The translations under genes were made by a program, and so were the position numbers. The notes below the pieces were generated by a model. It made no database searches, was not told the DNA's origin, and was given only the letters and a program-made list of their open reading frames with translations. From the NCBI GenBank assembly GCA_018350325.1, contig JAEVLN010000010.1:744001-808000 (forward strand): 64,000 nt of DNA, read 5' to 3'. Source of the stretch: Globodera rostochiensis (lineage: Eukaryota; Nematoda; Chromadorea; Rhabditida; Heteroderidae). This document shows positions 24,270-36,994 of the stretch, one piece after another (position 1 is the first letter of the stretch; the number at the start of each line of letters is the position of its first letter).

Positions 24270-26240
24270 ATCGATTTAATCTTTCTGGGAAGGAGAGCCC
24301 GACGGTGCTAACAGGAGCCGTCGGGAAAATTTTTTGATTTTGGTTAAGTAATTTTACCTAAATTTGGCAAAATTAAGCATTTTAATCCGAATTTCGGAAA
24401 AATTTTTAAAAAAAGGTTTACATGAGAGTGGAGTATGCCCGGAGGTGCCGACAGGCGCCGCCGGAGAAGAATTTTTGAATTTTTGACTCAATTTGTTAAG
24501 AGATTGCAACTTAAAATCGGGCATTAATGTTTAGGAATGGGCGCGGTCCAGTGGGGATTAACGATATTAGCTCAGAAAATTGGTCGAGATTTTTTGTAGA
24601 GCGTATAAGGGAAACTTGAATTTTCTATTAGAAATATAATTCACATATTCATTTTTGAATTAATAAAAATATTTGAAAAATTTTAAAAATATTCTTTTAA
24701 TGGGGGACCGCACGCGACAGAACCAGAATAAAGGTTAAAAATGCGAGTTCGAACTTCAAACAGTAAATCAATATAATCATAAAATCCTGATGTGATGGCC
24801 ATCTTTAGGGGTGCATTTTTTCATGCCCGTCCCCGGCCGGGGATGAGACCGGGGATCCCCGGTTTCGGGGATGGGTAAACCGGGGACTGGGATAAGAATG
24901 GCCGGGGATCCCCGGTTTTCCCCGTCCCCGGCCGGTGCAACCCTAGTTCGAACACTTATTTTTGCTTTATTTTTAAAATTTAAAATTTTTTTTTAATTAA
25001 CTGAGCGCAAAAAATGAATTTTTGAATTAATTCATCTAACAAGATTGCTGATTTTTTTGTGTAAATCTCTCAACAAACTGAGTAAAAAATTCAAAATTTT
25101 CTCGGCGGCACCTATCGGCACCGCCGACCCCCTCTCCACACTCAGAAATTAAGCAGAATTCTCAAAATCTGTATTCCTGACCAATTTTAAACAAAAATTC
25201 TAAAAATGTTCCCACTAGCGCTGCTGGACCTTACTAATTGTATATCAAAATTTACCGCAAAAGTGCGTTAACAATTATTTACTATAATTAATTTCAAAAT
25301 TTGAAATATTTCGGATATTTTTGGGTGAGGAATTCCGGTTCCGAAATTTTTTTTTGACACCACGGACATCCCTGATGCTGACCTTTCTGTATAAGAACAA
25401 ATTCTTAAAAAAATCCGCGTCTGCTAGATTTTTTCAAAAACATTATATTTTGAAAATAAAATTATTCAATTTAAAAATTTGACGCCTAAAATTTTTGAGG
25501 AAATTTTTTTAAAAAACCCCGAAACCCCTTCCCTTTTTGTGATTATATAACGAAATGTGGCTATGAATTATCGGTGTTATCATAATCCTACTCACGCATC
25601 AAATTCTTTCTCTTTTTTTTTCCAAAATCATTCGTATGCTCAATTTAAATAATTGTGAATTTTTAAATTTTATAAGAATTTTTGGAACAAAGATAAAATT
25701 TGAAAATAAAATGTTTATTTTTTCAAACAAAAAATATAAAATCCGCCACATGTAAGGCTTCGATTTGGGATTGTTTGTTTTTTATTTTTTTAGAAAGATT
25801 AAAAAGGAGATTAATTAGCTTTTCATTGCAATTTTGCTAATAATCTCGCTTTCAAATTATTTTTTTGTGAAAATTTTAACATAACGAAAGTTGGCTATGA
25901 ATTACCTACCGTAACCCACTTTTAATCCCACCGGTGGAATTTTTCTCAACCTACTCAGAGAGGGCGGGACTATTAGAGGGGGCGGGAGTATTAGAGGGTG
26001 TGGGATTATTAGAGAGCTGGGATTATTTCTCAACCCCTCCGAAGGGCGGGATTACAAGAGGATTTACGGTATGTGTTTTCAAAATCATGCTCAAGAATCA
26101 AATTCTTCATATTTTCATTCCAAAAATATTCGTATGCTCAATTTAAATAAAGTTATGAATTTTTTAGTTTTATGAGAATTTTTTTGAGCATTTAAATTAG
26201 AAAAATCATAAAAAAAAAAGTCTCAAACAATTAATTCTGC
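24270..26240. other. Gene-poor, repeat-derived stretch
   Basis: A reversed SINE with hairpin tails (24300-24770, B-box GTTCGAAC at 24754), a GGGGATCCCCGG repeat (24806-24945), another hairpin (about 25100-25125) and AT-rich DNA. At 25930-26050 there are several imperfect copies of GGGCGGGACTATTAGAG. I see no convincing coding exon. Confidence 0.55.
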
Positions 26241-26349
26241 GAAGTTGCATGCCTTTAAAGCGATTAATTCGCAGTTTTTTTTTAATTAAAAAAATGATGA
26301 GACTGTCGTACATTCATAATAAACGAAGATTTTGTATAAATGTTTATAG

Positions 26350-26893
26350 AAGCAACCCACGAAGCCTGGATTCATGTGCTCGATTAGTGGCTATGATGTT
26401 ACAGAAGCAAAAGCGATGGAATGCCCTCATGATCAACATTATTGCCACGGCATTGACTGCTGGAAACGTTAGTCTTTACTCAGACAATCTGGTCTACGGT
26501 GTACCTTCATCTTTAGAGATTAATGAAATGAAGCAAGCGCTCGCGGTCTCTAAATGGGGTTGTACTGGTGATGGCGAAGATAAAGCCTCACAATGTCACA
26601 AACTTCTCGGTGACCTCATTCCGGACGGATACTGTGACTGCTTTATTGGAGAGAGAGATGCGAATATGTCCAACGACAGCCCATCGGCCGACAAATTCAT
26701 TCGTTTGCCGCCACTGAACAAAAAATCTGCAGGTAAAAATGAAAGTCGGTCGAATAATTTGTAATTTTCAAATTAACGCAAACTCATCAATGTGCTTGCA
26801 GACGTTGCTGAACGTGATTCACAATCGAAGTACGGTTTCCAATTTTTTTATTATTGCCAAAAGTTTCTTTTGGGCATCATATTTTTGGTTTAA
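26350..26893 (+). CDS. Three-finger-like cysteine-rich protein with hydrophobic C-terminus (signal exon not found)
   Basis: Three exons in phase: 26350-26467, 26517-26732 and 26802-26893. Exon 1 shown reads GFMCSISGYD, then MECPHDQHYCHGIDCWK; exon 2 reads KWGCTGDGEDK, then GYCDCFIGERDANMSND; exon 3 ends QKFLLGIIFLV. The cysteine pattern matches the genes at 23162-23994 and 53121-54062, though sequence is well diverged. The terminal hydrophobic run after a short polar stretch could be a GPI-anchor signal, which the other members lack. The start of the first listed exon is uncertain and the signal-peptide exon was not identified. Confidence 0.65.
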
Positions 26894-26899
26894 AATTAT

Positions 26900-28400
26900 T
26901 TAGCTAAAGAGCTTTTTTTGAAAATTTTGAATTAATTTTAAAGCTTTTATGCCAAATGAAGCCTTTGAATTTTGACGCCCGCCGGCTCTCTACTAGAGAC
27001 CGGCCGGCTACCCAAACTTTGGGCAAAATTTGTATTTGGTCAATTTCTCCAAATATTTGTACAAATACCAAATTTAAAACAATTGTCTATGGATGCTTCA
27101 AACAAGTGCCACCTGAAAAATTTAGAGAAATTAACCCATTTCGTTGAAGATAATCTTTTGTTTATTAGTACAAAAATTGCAAAAAAAAATGTAATATATT
27201 TGGTCCGGTATTTACTCTCTCTTCCAAAAAAACAATGATAGCAAAAATTTTGAGTTTAATTTGTTTTTAAATTTTATTATTCCTTAAAAAGTCCGGGGTA
27301 CCGATTCCCGGCCATGGCCAATTCCAATTTACAGACTCGACAAACAGTGAGCGCAGAGCATCCGCCGTTTCGAAGCCTATGGCATGGCCTTTCTTTTTGC
27401 GCCCTGTGCCTTTTGAAAAATAATTTAAATAAAAATTTTTTAGTTATTTTGGCTCTTGCACGCGCTTTTTGACCACCGGATTTACTTTGGCAGTGTTAAG
27501 ATGTCCGTAAAAATGATAAAATTTTAACTCGTCATTAAATTTTATTATTGGGTTGGGATTTTTAAACTTCCAAAAAACATGAAAAATTCCAAATAAAAAA
27601 GCGATTTAAAATCTTTTTGAGAATTTTTTGACTAGACAAAAAATGTTAACAAGAAAACGCTATTTTTGAGCTGAGCTTCTTACCAAAGATTTTCCTTTAA
27701 TTATCATCTTTCTAACAATTAATATTATTTTATATTTATATTCTATTTTATTGTTCATTTATTGCATTTTCTATGGGGAAAGTATGGAATATTTGTACCC
27801 TCTTGAAATTTAACAAATTCATATCATTCAACTGCACTTGGTCGTTAATGCATGAATGTGAAATTTTTTGGCGGTAACAATATGAAAGTTATGAGCTCGG
27901 TACAAAAACTGCAGAAATTAGTCAAATTACGGTTTTTAGTGGCGGTTCGGGAAAAATTTTTGCTTGGAATTTACGAAAATTTTACGGAAAAAATTGGTTT
28001 ACGTAAGAGTGGAGGGTGTCCGGCGGTGCCGACAGGCGCCACACGGGGAAATGTTTACAAAAATTGGCATCTTTGTTAAGAAATTGAAGGATGCTCAATC
28101 TTTTGCGCCGACACATTTGCGCCGGCGAAGTCTATAAATTATTTTTGTCTAATTTTTGCCAGGGTTAATTTTTTCGCACTTGGGGGTTTGCCTAAGCCAC
28201 CCTGAGGTTTTTTTTTCTTTTATTTTTTATTTTTTTGCAAAAAACATTTGATTTTCCATACAAATTATATGCTATTCGACTCCGCGAACCCCAAGTGGTG
28301 GCTTAAGCCTAATGCCCATCCCCAAAAGAAGGGCCAGTGAAGCAAAAAATAACAGCTGCCACTAAAACAGTACTGATAGACAAATCGGAGGAATGTGGTG
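26900..28400. other. Gene-poor stretch with one weak coding hint
   Basis: At 26984-27010 a terminus-like TAGAGACCGGCCGG resembles the ends of 46831-47666. On the minus strand near 27455-27500 the reading TAKVNPVVKKRVQEPK and near 27320-27420 GTGRKKKGHAIGFETADA look codon-like, but I could not join them or name a family. A SINE-type hairpin lies at about 28018-28040. The rest is AT-rich. Confidence 0.35.
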
Positions 28401-28402
28401 AT

Positions 28403-29313
28403 TAGTGTTCGGCAAATGGGGGTTTTCGGTATTCGGTATCGGTATAATACCGATACCGAAAAATACCGAAATTCCAAAAAATTCTTCGGTACGGTATTTC
28501 GGTAAAATACCGAAAAAATACCGATACAGAAAAGTACCGACCAAAAAAATTCGTTATACCGACCGGTATTCGGTATTTTTTTGGAAATTTTGAATTTTAA
28601 TTTAATGACAAAAACTTTTATTCAGTATTTATAATTGATTATTTGCAATGTTTTGTTGAGAAAAATAAGCATTTCAGTGGTTTCCGGGTTCATTTCAACT
28701 GAATTAGATGAGAAAAATTTTCGATGAAATCCCAAAAGGGTCCCTCCCCTGGGAAAATTTTTGACAAATGGAGAAAACATCTCAAGGAGTAAAAATTAAT
28801 AATTTTCTGCATTTTTAAACTTTATTTCATTTAAAATCTCAACTTTACGTTGAGATTTGCATTCTTTAAAAATTTCAATTTTGCCGAGCAAAAAATCAAA
28901 ATTCCAAATTTATAAATGTTGCCGGAAAAAAATATTTTAAAAATCTGAATTTTTTTAAATTTTAAGAAATTTTTTCTCCACCATATAATGCTTACAGAAA
29001 TTTAAAAAGATAATTTCACCGCTGCGGATCCGAACCCCCGCATGACTCCACGACTGACCCGCCTCTCACCACTACACCACACTGGTGTCGATTCGTGGAA
29101 ATCTATTTTTCAAGAATACGGAATACCGAAAAATCCGCGGTATTCAGAAATGGCTCGGTACGGTATTTCGGTAAAATACCGAAAAAATATCGATAGTGAA
29201 AAAATACCAAAATTCCAAAAAAACTTCGGTACGGTATCTCGGTAAAAATACCGAAAAAATACCGCGGTAATACCGAAAAATACCGCGGTATTGTCGTACC
29301 GTGCCGAACACTA
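28403..29313. mobile_element. hAT-like element with CGGTATTT subterminal repeats
   Basis: Termini TAGTGTTCGGCA / TGCCGAACACTA. Flanks GTGGTGAT and GTGTGATA suggest a mutated 8-bp duplication. Both ends carry repeats of ATACCGAAAAATACCG. Inside lies a tRNA-like sequence on the minus strand at about 29025-29095 (TGGTGTAGTGG and GGTTCGGATCC boxes). A solo copy of the right terminus (TGCCGAACACTA) is at about 60313. No transposase. Confidence 0.75.
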
Positions 29314-29498
29314 GTGTGATATTGATTCCCGCGCTCAACTCCCTTTTCGGCATGAACAATTCAGTCCTGTGCTCACTTTTTGTGACTGGAGTACATTTTT
29401 GGTCAAGGCACAGCAGCAGTCTTACGGCCACTCGCTGATGGGAGTAGGCGTCAGTTGCGTCTCGCGAGTTGCGTCTTATAATTTTTGCATCTTTTAAC

Positions 29499-30535
29499 TA
29501 GGGTAGGTCCCGGGGGGGGGGACGGGGAAAACCGGGGATCCCCGGCCATTCTCATCCCCGTCCCCGTTCCCCGGTTTGTCCATCCCCGAAAACGGGGATC
29601 CCCGGTCCTCATCCCCGGGGTTGGGCGGGGATGAAAATGCACCCCTAAAGATGGCCATCACATCAGGAATTTTAATAATTATATTGATTTACTGTTTGAA
29701 TTTTGGTTGAGTTGTGCTTTTTTACAAAAGTTTTCAATCCTTTTAGGTGAGTCCGCTCAAGTGAATTGGTGTCCTATTGGTTTGTCTTCCCTCTCTTATG
29801 TTGCGGCCTGGGTTCGGACCCGCTTGAGTGCAAGCTGTTTTTTAAATTTATTTTGGTCCTGTCGCTTGTGCTCCCCCACTAAAAGAATATTTTAGTAAAA
29901 TTTCTCCGACAGCGCCTGTCGGTACCTCCGGGCATCCTCCACTTTTACGTAAACCAGTTTTTTTATCTGAATTTTTAAATATTCAAAAAACTTTCCCTAC
30001 CTCGCCCATTCCTAAAAAGCATCATAAAATTACCGACTCTAAGCTGAAATCTCCTATCAAATTGAGTCAAAAATTCAAATTTTTTCCGGCGGCGCCTGTC
30101 GGCACCGCCGGACATCCTCTACTCTTACCTAAAGCATTTTTTTGAAAATTTCCGAAATTTCGAAGCAAACATCTTAATTTTGCCAAAATTTTGGTGAATT
30201 TACCAAACTCCAAAAATTTTCCCGACGGCGCCTGTCGGCACCGTCGGGCTCTCCTCCCCAAAAATAATCTTTGTAGTGCATATTTGCTATAAGAAAAGCC
30301 TTTTCTTAGGGGTGCACTTTAATTTGAAGAAATTTCGATTTAAAAAAAAAGTCCCCCAAAAAATTGCATTTTTTCAAAAATGCACCCCTAAAAATGGATT
30401 TTGCCCATCCCCGTACGGGGATCCCCGTTCCCCGGTTTGCTCATCCCCGAAAACGGGGATCCCCGGTTTGTCCGTCCCCGGTATCCCCGTCCCCGGTTTG
30501 ACCGGGGATCCCCCCCCCCCCCGGGACCTACCCTA
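29499..30535. mobile_element. Nested hAT-like element with GGGGATCCCC ends
   Basis: Termini TAGGGTAGGTCCCGG / CCGGGACCTACCCTA with a perfect 8-bp duplication CTTTTAAC (29491-29498, 30536-30543). The subterminal zones are palindromic GGGGATCCCCGG. The interior contains a SINE (head at 29755-29830) with three hairpin tails (about 29910, 30085, 30225) and inner termini TGCACCCCTA, suggesting element-in-element nesting. Confidence 0.85.
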
Positions 30536-30604
30536 CTTTTAACTGATTACACCCCTAATGATGGCATCATCGACCGAGAATTTCAACATTTTTACTTATG
30601 TCTT

Positions 30605-30940
30605 CAAAGGAAGTCGATGGCCTAGTGGTTTTTACTTATGGTGAGTCGTATGTTATGTGCTGGGTTCAAACCCGATTGAGTGCAAGCACTTATTTATTGG
30701 TTTTCCCCACTACTCAAATAAGGCATCACCTCATTAATAAAATTTTTTAAATAATATTCTAATATTTTTTAATTAAAAATTCGCGCAAAAAAAGAAAAGA
30801 TACAAGAATTTTTGAAATAATTCATCACGTCTTCCTGAGTTTTTGCTTCAATTTCCTTAACAAAGATTGCAAAATTTTTGTAAAATTTCTCCGGCGGCGC
30901 CTGTCGGCACCTCCGGACATCCTCCACTCTTACGTAAACC
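30605..30940 (+). mobile_element. tRNA-derived SINE
   Basis: A-box GATGGCCTAGTGG and B-box GGGTTCAAACCC, followed by TGAGTGCAAGCA, the CCCCACTACTC tract, the CGCGCAAAAAAAG body and the hairpin CCGGCGGCGCCTGTCGGC. It is among the most complete copies of the family here. Confidence 0.65.
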
Positions 30941-31134
30941 AGTTTTTTTTTTCTGAAATTCCGAAGCAAAATTCATAATTTTGCTAAAATTTTGATGAAA
31001 TTTCTTTAACAAAATTGAGTCAAAATTTCAAAAATTTTCAATAAGTCGAAAAGCATTAAAAATTTCGAAATTCAAACATTAAAAATAATTTTAATCGATT
31101 GCCAAATAGAAAAAGCATTTTTTTTGCTTCCTTC

Positions 31135-33095
31135 TCATTGTTCGCCAGTGAAAAAGCCGCTGAATATGACGTGCTTTTTGTGGAGGGTGATGAAAAAGGC
31201 GAACGGCCTGTCGGGTTGAAAGGTTCGGGCTGAGTCAACTTTTGGCAACCCGAAAGAGCTGCCAATACTTTTTGACTCTGAAGGAGACGCCGCTGTGCCG
31301 TCCTCATCGATCTGCGAATTTTTAAAATAAATTTGGCGCCATTTTGGCCCCAATGATTTAAAATTCTTGGCGCCAAATTGATCCCGACCGGCTTTTAACG
31401 CTAAAAGAAGTCGCTCTAAATTATTACGTACCAAAATATGCACTTTCTGAATAACTTTGTTGATGTACAAAGTGTATGACAAATTGTTGTGATTTATGCC
31501 CGAAAAGTCGGCCTTGCTTGGACGGAATGCGCGTTTGATGCCAAGCAACAGCAATGTTTCTTCCAAATTTTGATGTAATGATACAATTTTGAACTTTGGC
31601 AAAATGACCTAAAATAGCGAGGAAATTGCAGTAAATTTTTTATTCTTTAAATTAACGTTGGTCCCCGACTCCAACCCCCGACATGGCCAACCCCGACCCC
31701 CCCCCCCCCCCCCCCCCCGACCCGATCCCCGACAGGGTAAACCGCTCCCCCCTCCCTCCCCCCCCCCTCGAACTCATAAATCTTATGATTGGCATTTATT
31801 TAAAAAAAATTAAAATTTGCCCACTGAAGACATAGCTAAAATTTTTAAGAAATTTTTTTTATTAATAAAATTTTCAAAATTTTTTCCATCCTCGCTTGAC
31901 CCCGAAAATCTGGACGTCATCGACCCCGACCCCCGGCATGGCCAACCCCGACTCCCGACTTTCCTGCCCCCGAGGGGCCCCGAACAAATCCCACCTTGAG
32001 CTCTTTCATTGTCGACTTTTTGAGAAATTCCATCAAATTTTCGCCGTTAAACTTTTGGAAAACATAATCCCTGTAGCGATTCGGCTTCCTCAACATAATG
32101 ACAAAATGCGCTTTTTCGCCAACAAACGGCACACCGACCAGCTCAAACTGAATTTTTTGGTGTAAATGGCACAATTTTTTTCTTTTGGCACATACATCTT
32201 CCGTCTCCATGTGCATGAATTGGCCTGTTTGAGTCATCATATCCATCTAAAGAAAGATATTTATGGACATTAATTTGCACTTAACTTAAAATTTTCAAGA
32301 ATCGAACAATTAATTTTGCCTTTTTTCATTCATTTCAATTTAATGTAAAAAAAGAAATAAATACTTCGCGGTACTGGCCATTTATTGAACGGAATGTTTT
32401 CTTTTCGTTATATTGCGGATTGAACTGTCGAAGCCATTTTGCTCCAAAATGAATTGCACTGACGAGCACCAACCTAACAAAAAATGGATTTATAAAAGCA
32501 CATTTTTTTAGTTTAAATAGTTTTGCTTTGTGTCCGACGGGTTCAGAGATTGCGGTACAATCGATTCAATGCTTTTGCCCCCCGGCGATGCGTTGTCAAG
32601 AAAGGCATTGATTTTCTGCAAAAATTGAAATGTTTTGTTAAATCATTTCATATAATTATTTGTGTTTACATCGGCAACTTCGATTTGTTTGCCAAAATCT
32701 ATCGACTCGAAACTGTCCTCCCCAAAATTCTTTCTGATGGCCGATTTGAACTCATCCAAAACTTTGACAGAGTTCGACAAATATAATTTTTTGGAAATCT
32801 TCAGCTTGAAATTAGCGTCCGTTTGTGTTGACTCAATTTCTTGCAAGAATTTGCCGTAATTGTCGCGCAACGACGGACCGGACGAATCTGGCACGGCAAA
32901 GTTGACAAATTCAAATGCTCAAAATACCGCCAGCCGCCAACACTTTGCCAAGTTCAACCGCTGTTTGGCCTCGTGCACCAATGTAAGCCATGGCCAGTGC
33001 AATGGCCGCCGAAAGAGGCGACACAACCGCATTCTTTTTATTGTGATGGTAGAACACCTTCGATATGTCCACAGAGAAATTCGCATGGCCAATGG
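31135..33095 (-). CDS. Serpin family protein, copy 2 (possible pseudogene)
   Basis: Minus-strand counterpart of the serpin at 93-2531, with the same exon series from IGHANFSVDISKVF to the terminal FSGFFTGEQ; the last exon is 31311-31135 and the first visible exon starts at 33095. The hinge reads DEDGTAASPSES, again with a proline. Serpin strands LVLVSAIHFGAKW, VPFVGEKAHFVIM and PDRPFAFFI are clear. The donor after the FVGEKAHF exon is lost: copy 1 has GTAAGA at 1211, while here a deletion leaves only GTGGGA or GTTCGG alternatives. The gene may therefore splice differently or be dead. The GC-AG intron (ACAAA|GCAAAAC) is conserved. No initiator exon was found. Confidence 0.75.
31650..31990. repeat. 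C-rich low-complexity tract in serpin intron
   Basis: Long C runs and CCCCGACATGGCCAACCCC repeats. The counterpart in copy 1 (about 1230-1510) is a shorter, G-rich version. Similar CCCCGAC/TGGCCAA motifs occur at 42660-42800 and 47390-47450, suggesting a dispersed element. Confidence 0.5.
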
Positions 33096-33246
33096 CTAAT
33101 AAAGCAATTAACAAATAATAAAAACGTTGAAATTTTAATTATAACTCAAAGTATAACGGGATCCTGAGAGTTATTCCGTTTAGTTTTTCTCGGATTTTTC
33201 TGGCCAAGCTAACGTGATTTTGCCATAAATCCCAAAACCAAAAAAG

Positions 33247-35520
33247 CTAATCCGGATCCTGATTTTTATCAAAATGCCGACCCCGCTCTACTCTACGCTT
33301 TGAATGACCACAAAATGTGTGTGACTCGAAAAGTGCCAATAAATTCTTGTCAACGCGGCGCTTACATTTCGTGACAAAGTTCGGGTACATAAGTCCCTGA
33401 TTGGGCATCCCATAATCATTGATGAGCTTCAAGTCGGTCGGTTGCCAGCTAAGGTCATTATGTCGAACAAAATCATAAGCCCCAAATTGGTCGCGCCACT
33501 GAACGGCGGCAACTTCTTGTCGAAGATCCAAATGCAGTCCGCGTATTTCCTGCACGCGGCCCTGCAGCAAATAAATAATTGTGCAAAATTTAATCATTTT
33601 GCATAAATTTGTATCAAATTCCAAAAATTGGAAAATATAGTTCATACTAGAGCCCGGAATGAGATGAGATCTCGAGAAATCTCGACCTCAAGATCTCGCT
33701 CGACTAAAAATGAGTTTCACGAGATTTTTCGAGACCGAGATTTCTTCGAAAATCTCGACTCGAGATATCGCTCGAAGGAAGCTCGAGATTCTCGATCTCG
33801 AGCCCAAACATTTTTCATGAAAACACTGCTTTTTTAACAAAGATTGCCAATTTTTGTAAAAAATTCCTCCGGCGGCGCCTGACATCCTCCATTTTGGCTG
33901 GAAATCTCTTAACAAATTGAGTCAGAAAATCAAAATTTTCCCGGCGGCGCCTATTGGCACCGACGACCCTCTCACTCCCAAAAGTGAATAAAAATTTTCA
34001 AAAAACTTATATTTTTGAACAATTTCTTTTAAATATTGCAAACAAAAGTGTCCCCCTATGGTTTTGTGATTTTGTCCAACCAAAAAATTTGTGATGCCAT
34101 CTAAAATATTTTTTAAAAATCTTGAACTATTTTAAAAATTGTTTACATCATCATAAATGTTCAGAGAAAAGTCGGAAAAAATTATCAACACAGTCGGGGA
34201 TCTGAACCCCGGACGGACCCCGACTCGTTCCCCGCCAACTCGTTCCCCACGCCCAACTCGTTCCCTTTTACCCAACTCGTTTCCCTTAATAAAAATGACA
34301 AAAAACCTCGGAAAATCGTAAAACTCGTGCGAAAAACACGAATTCGGGTTCCGTAAATTCGAACATTTGGTCGGAAAAAAACATTTTTTTAAAAAAAAGA
34401 AAAATTTTTTCAGATTTTTTTTTAAAGTCGTTTAAGATCGGAACCGGGATTCCAAACGCAAATTGACTGCATTTGGTCCGTTTTAGCACATTTTTTTAAA
34501 AACATTTTTGGTCAATATTTTAAGTCCATATTTTTTTTTAGTACATATTTATCCCCGTCCTAATCGTTACTAACCCTGAAGCTTGTGAGTTGAGGCAGAC
34601 TGAAGCTTTTTGTTCCACAACTTGAGAAGCAAAATGTTTTTGGTGCGTAAAATTTAAATTTTGAACGCACTCGCCGCTTATGATGATCATTATATAATCA
34701 TAATAGGGGCGTTCCCAGAGTTCGAAAAGTTGATGCCAACGGCTGCGACAGCCCCAATGTCTGAACTCCATAGGGAATGTGAACGTTGAAGCGGCGCCGA
34801 TGTCTAGGGATGGCATTTTTAATTATTTTATTGAAATAAATGGGGCGCGGACGGGCACCGCTTTGGATCAGAAAACAGATTTTGAGCATATTAAATGTAT
34901 TTTTTTATTTTCTAAAAAAATATAACTAATAGACAAACCCTACCTTTCCCGGAAGATTCTTTCAAATGAATGCTAAAATTAGAACAATTTTATTAAATTG
35001 TTTTATTTTGGGGATCCCCCGCCCTTCGAATGCTAACCAAAACAGAAAAAAAGTATTGCTAATCACCAGCAGGTAACTCACGTGTTCTCAAAAACTGTTA
35101 TGTTTTCTCCATAACAAATATTTCGCGTCTTCGAAAACTGAATTTTGACATTTGCCGTGCAATTATGGCTTGCACCCGTAATGCACCCATCAAGAAGCAC
35201 GAGCGTGCCTTAAATAATTATTTTTATATATTTTTTTAAATATTAAATTAAACATTTATTATTATTTTACGATCTTTGTAGTCATCCGGCTCCGTTTCAG
35301 GCTCATTTTGGTAGAAATGGACCTAAAAAGAAATTTGATCGTAAATTTATTAAAAAAAGGACAGGCCATGGCACAGTGCTTCACATAGTCGTAATATTCA
35401 TTTCCGCAAGTTGGCATCTACGGCAAACAAATTAAAATTTTAAAAAATCTTTTATTTACAAATGCCATTTTGTGGAAATCCTGCAGACAAGTTGAGCCGT
35501 CCGAGTTGAAAGTGCCAAAA
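33247..35520 (-). CDS. Candidate multi-exon cysteine-rich protein, gene D (exons M and G)
   Basis: On the minus strand several exon-like segments follow each other. About 35515-35445 reads GTFNSDGSTCLQDFHKMAF. About 35413-35352 reads MPTCGNEYYDYVKHCAM. About 35322-35278 reads VHFYQNEPETEPDDYKD. About 34815-34640 is exon G (FELWERPYYDYIMIIISGEC). 33561-33247 is exon M (HNDLSWQPTDLKLINDYG). Phases can be made to agree for the first three only if one intron starts with GC. The link to G and M is inferred from their shared order and duplication. In this copy exon M lacks the usual stop after ESHTF and runs on. Family not recognised; probably secreted. Its left-hand duplicate is interrupted by satellite. 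Confidence 0.4.
33651..33810. mobile_element. Truncated hAT-like terminus, second copy
   Basis: TAGAGCCCGGAATGAGATG followed by TCTCGAGA repeats, ending CTCGAGCCCAAACA like the copy at 11210-11380. It lies between exons G and M of the duplicated block. Confidence 0.6.
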
Positions 35521-35699
35521 ATTTTGCCAAACTTTTTATTTGGATTTCCATTTTTGTACTTAAATTAATCTTTTTTTTTTTTGCAAAGATTTTGGCATTA
35601 TTTTAAATATAAATTTATTATTTCAATTTTTGTAAAAATTGGCGTTTCATAATTATAATTAACAAGATTAAAAAATGATGATAAATTGTTTTTTATTTT

Positions 35700-36175
35700 T
35701 TATACCGCACACGCGCAGTACTCCTCGTCCGGGTTGACGCCGTTGCTTGCCGTTGAGCCCTTGTAACAGCCGTAACATCCGTTGGCCAACGCCTTTTCCT
35801 CCGGCAATTGATTGTCCTCAAACAGCAAGGAGTTCAGCCATGGCGGACGCAAATTCCGGGGGATAAAGCCCTTCTGTTTGACCACCTCCGAGTGCAGGCA
35901 CTGCTCGTGGAACTCAGTGCCTTCAATGGCACGGCACAATTCTTTGGCGTTAAACCCTGAATTTTTATAAATTTGTTTCAATTATTCATGGCACATTGTC
36001 TGTTTTAAGAAATTATTGGACCGTCATCCGATGACGTTAGAGAAGACAAAGGCGATTCATTCGGTTGGCAACTGCAGAATTGGACGTTCTGGATTAGCAG
36101 AACAACCAATACAGTGGCCAAGTTGAACAGGGTCAAATCAGCAGAAGATGCCATTTGACTCGGTGCCGGTGCCAT
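35700..36175 (-). CDS. Small secreted cysteine-containing protein, gene B
   Basis: Two exons in phase: 36175-36022 and 35956-35700, about 136 residues. The N-terminus (MAPAPSQMASSADLTLF, then LATVLVVLLIQNVQFCSC) reads as a signal peptide. An internal Met at the second MASS would give a more standard signal. The mature part has KELCRAIEGTEFHEQC, PRNLRPPWLNSLLFE and the C-terminal NGCYGCYKGS and YCACAV. I do not recognise the family. A truncated duplicate lies 1.3 kb upstream (37235-37515) in the same orientation. Confidence 0.7.
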
Positions 36176-36239
36176 TTTGTTTTGAGTGATTTGCACTGCA
36201 AAAAGGGCATAAAATTTTATCAAAAATTCTCAAATACCC

Positions 36240-36890
36240 GAAGTGCCCGAAGACCCGGGCCAAATCGGACGATATAGAACCGGTATTTAGTGGCGCTTTT
36301 TCTTCTAGTTTGGGTTCGGTTAACAGAAAATGCGCGGTTCACAACTGAAATTCTGAAATTTCAAATGAACCAGAACGCCCAATTTGGGAAATAAAATTTT
36401 AATTAGGTAATAGACCATAACACTTTTTAATGATCGGAGCGTAGATTCAAAAAAATGAATGAATGAATAAATGATGTAAGCGATGTTATTTCAGCATCAA
36501 AAAACAAATTTGATGAGTCACCCAGCTGATGGCTTTGCCGAGATAATATCTCAAATAATTTGACGCTTTTTTTAAATATAAAAGATATTTTTTTATTACG
36601 GAGGATTTTGGCCGGAATGCCGGGTTTTGGAAATTTTTGGGTCCGGGAATTCCAAATTCGAATTTGCGGGGTTTTAGATATTTTTTGGTCCGGTATGCGG
36701 AATTCCGGATATTTTTTTGGAATATATAATTAATATAATTTAATCAAATTTTTCAAATTGCTGGCAATAAAGAATTTTTTTTTGTAATAGTCAACGGTGA
36801 AACAAATTTTTTTTTTTATTCAAAATTATTTTCTTCGTTGTTCAACGTGAATCCCCAGTAATTTTTGAAAATTCTGTTTTAGGCACTTCT
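36240..36890. other. Gene-poor stretch with CCGGAATTCC-type repeats
   Basis: AT-rich DNA. At about 36600-36720 several imperfect copies of GGAATGCCGGGTTTT / GGAATTCCGGATAT suggest an old transposon end. No exon is supported. Confidence 0.4.
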
Positions 36891-36894
36891 TTAG

Positions 36895-36994
36895 TAGAGA
36901 AAGGACGATCGAGATTCTCGTCGAGATTTTTTTCGAGATCTTCGAGATACGAGATTCTCGATCGAAATCTCGATCGGCTCAAGTCCTTTCTCTA
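36895..36994. mobile_element. Miniature hAT-like foldback, TCTCGAGATT type
   Basis: Termini TAGAGAAAGGAC / GTCCTTTCTCTA and an interior of GAGATTCTCGTCGAGA. Flanks TTCTTTAG and TTCTCTAC match at 6 of 8 positions, as for a decayed duplication. Only 100 bp. Confidence 0.6.

Noticed and set aside
29025..29095. Functional tRNA on the minus strand
   Set aside because: It has the GTGTAGTGG and GGTTCGGATCC boxes but no matching acceptor stem and lies inside a transposon; treated as tRNA-derived.
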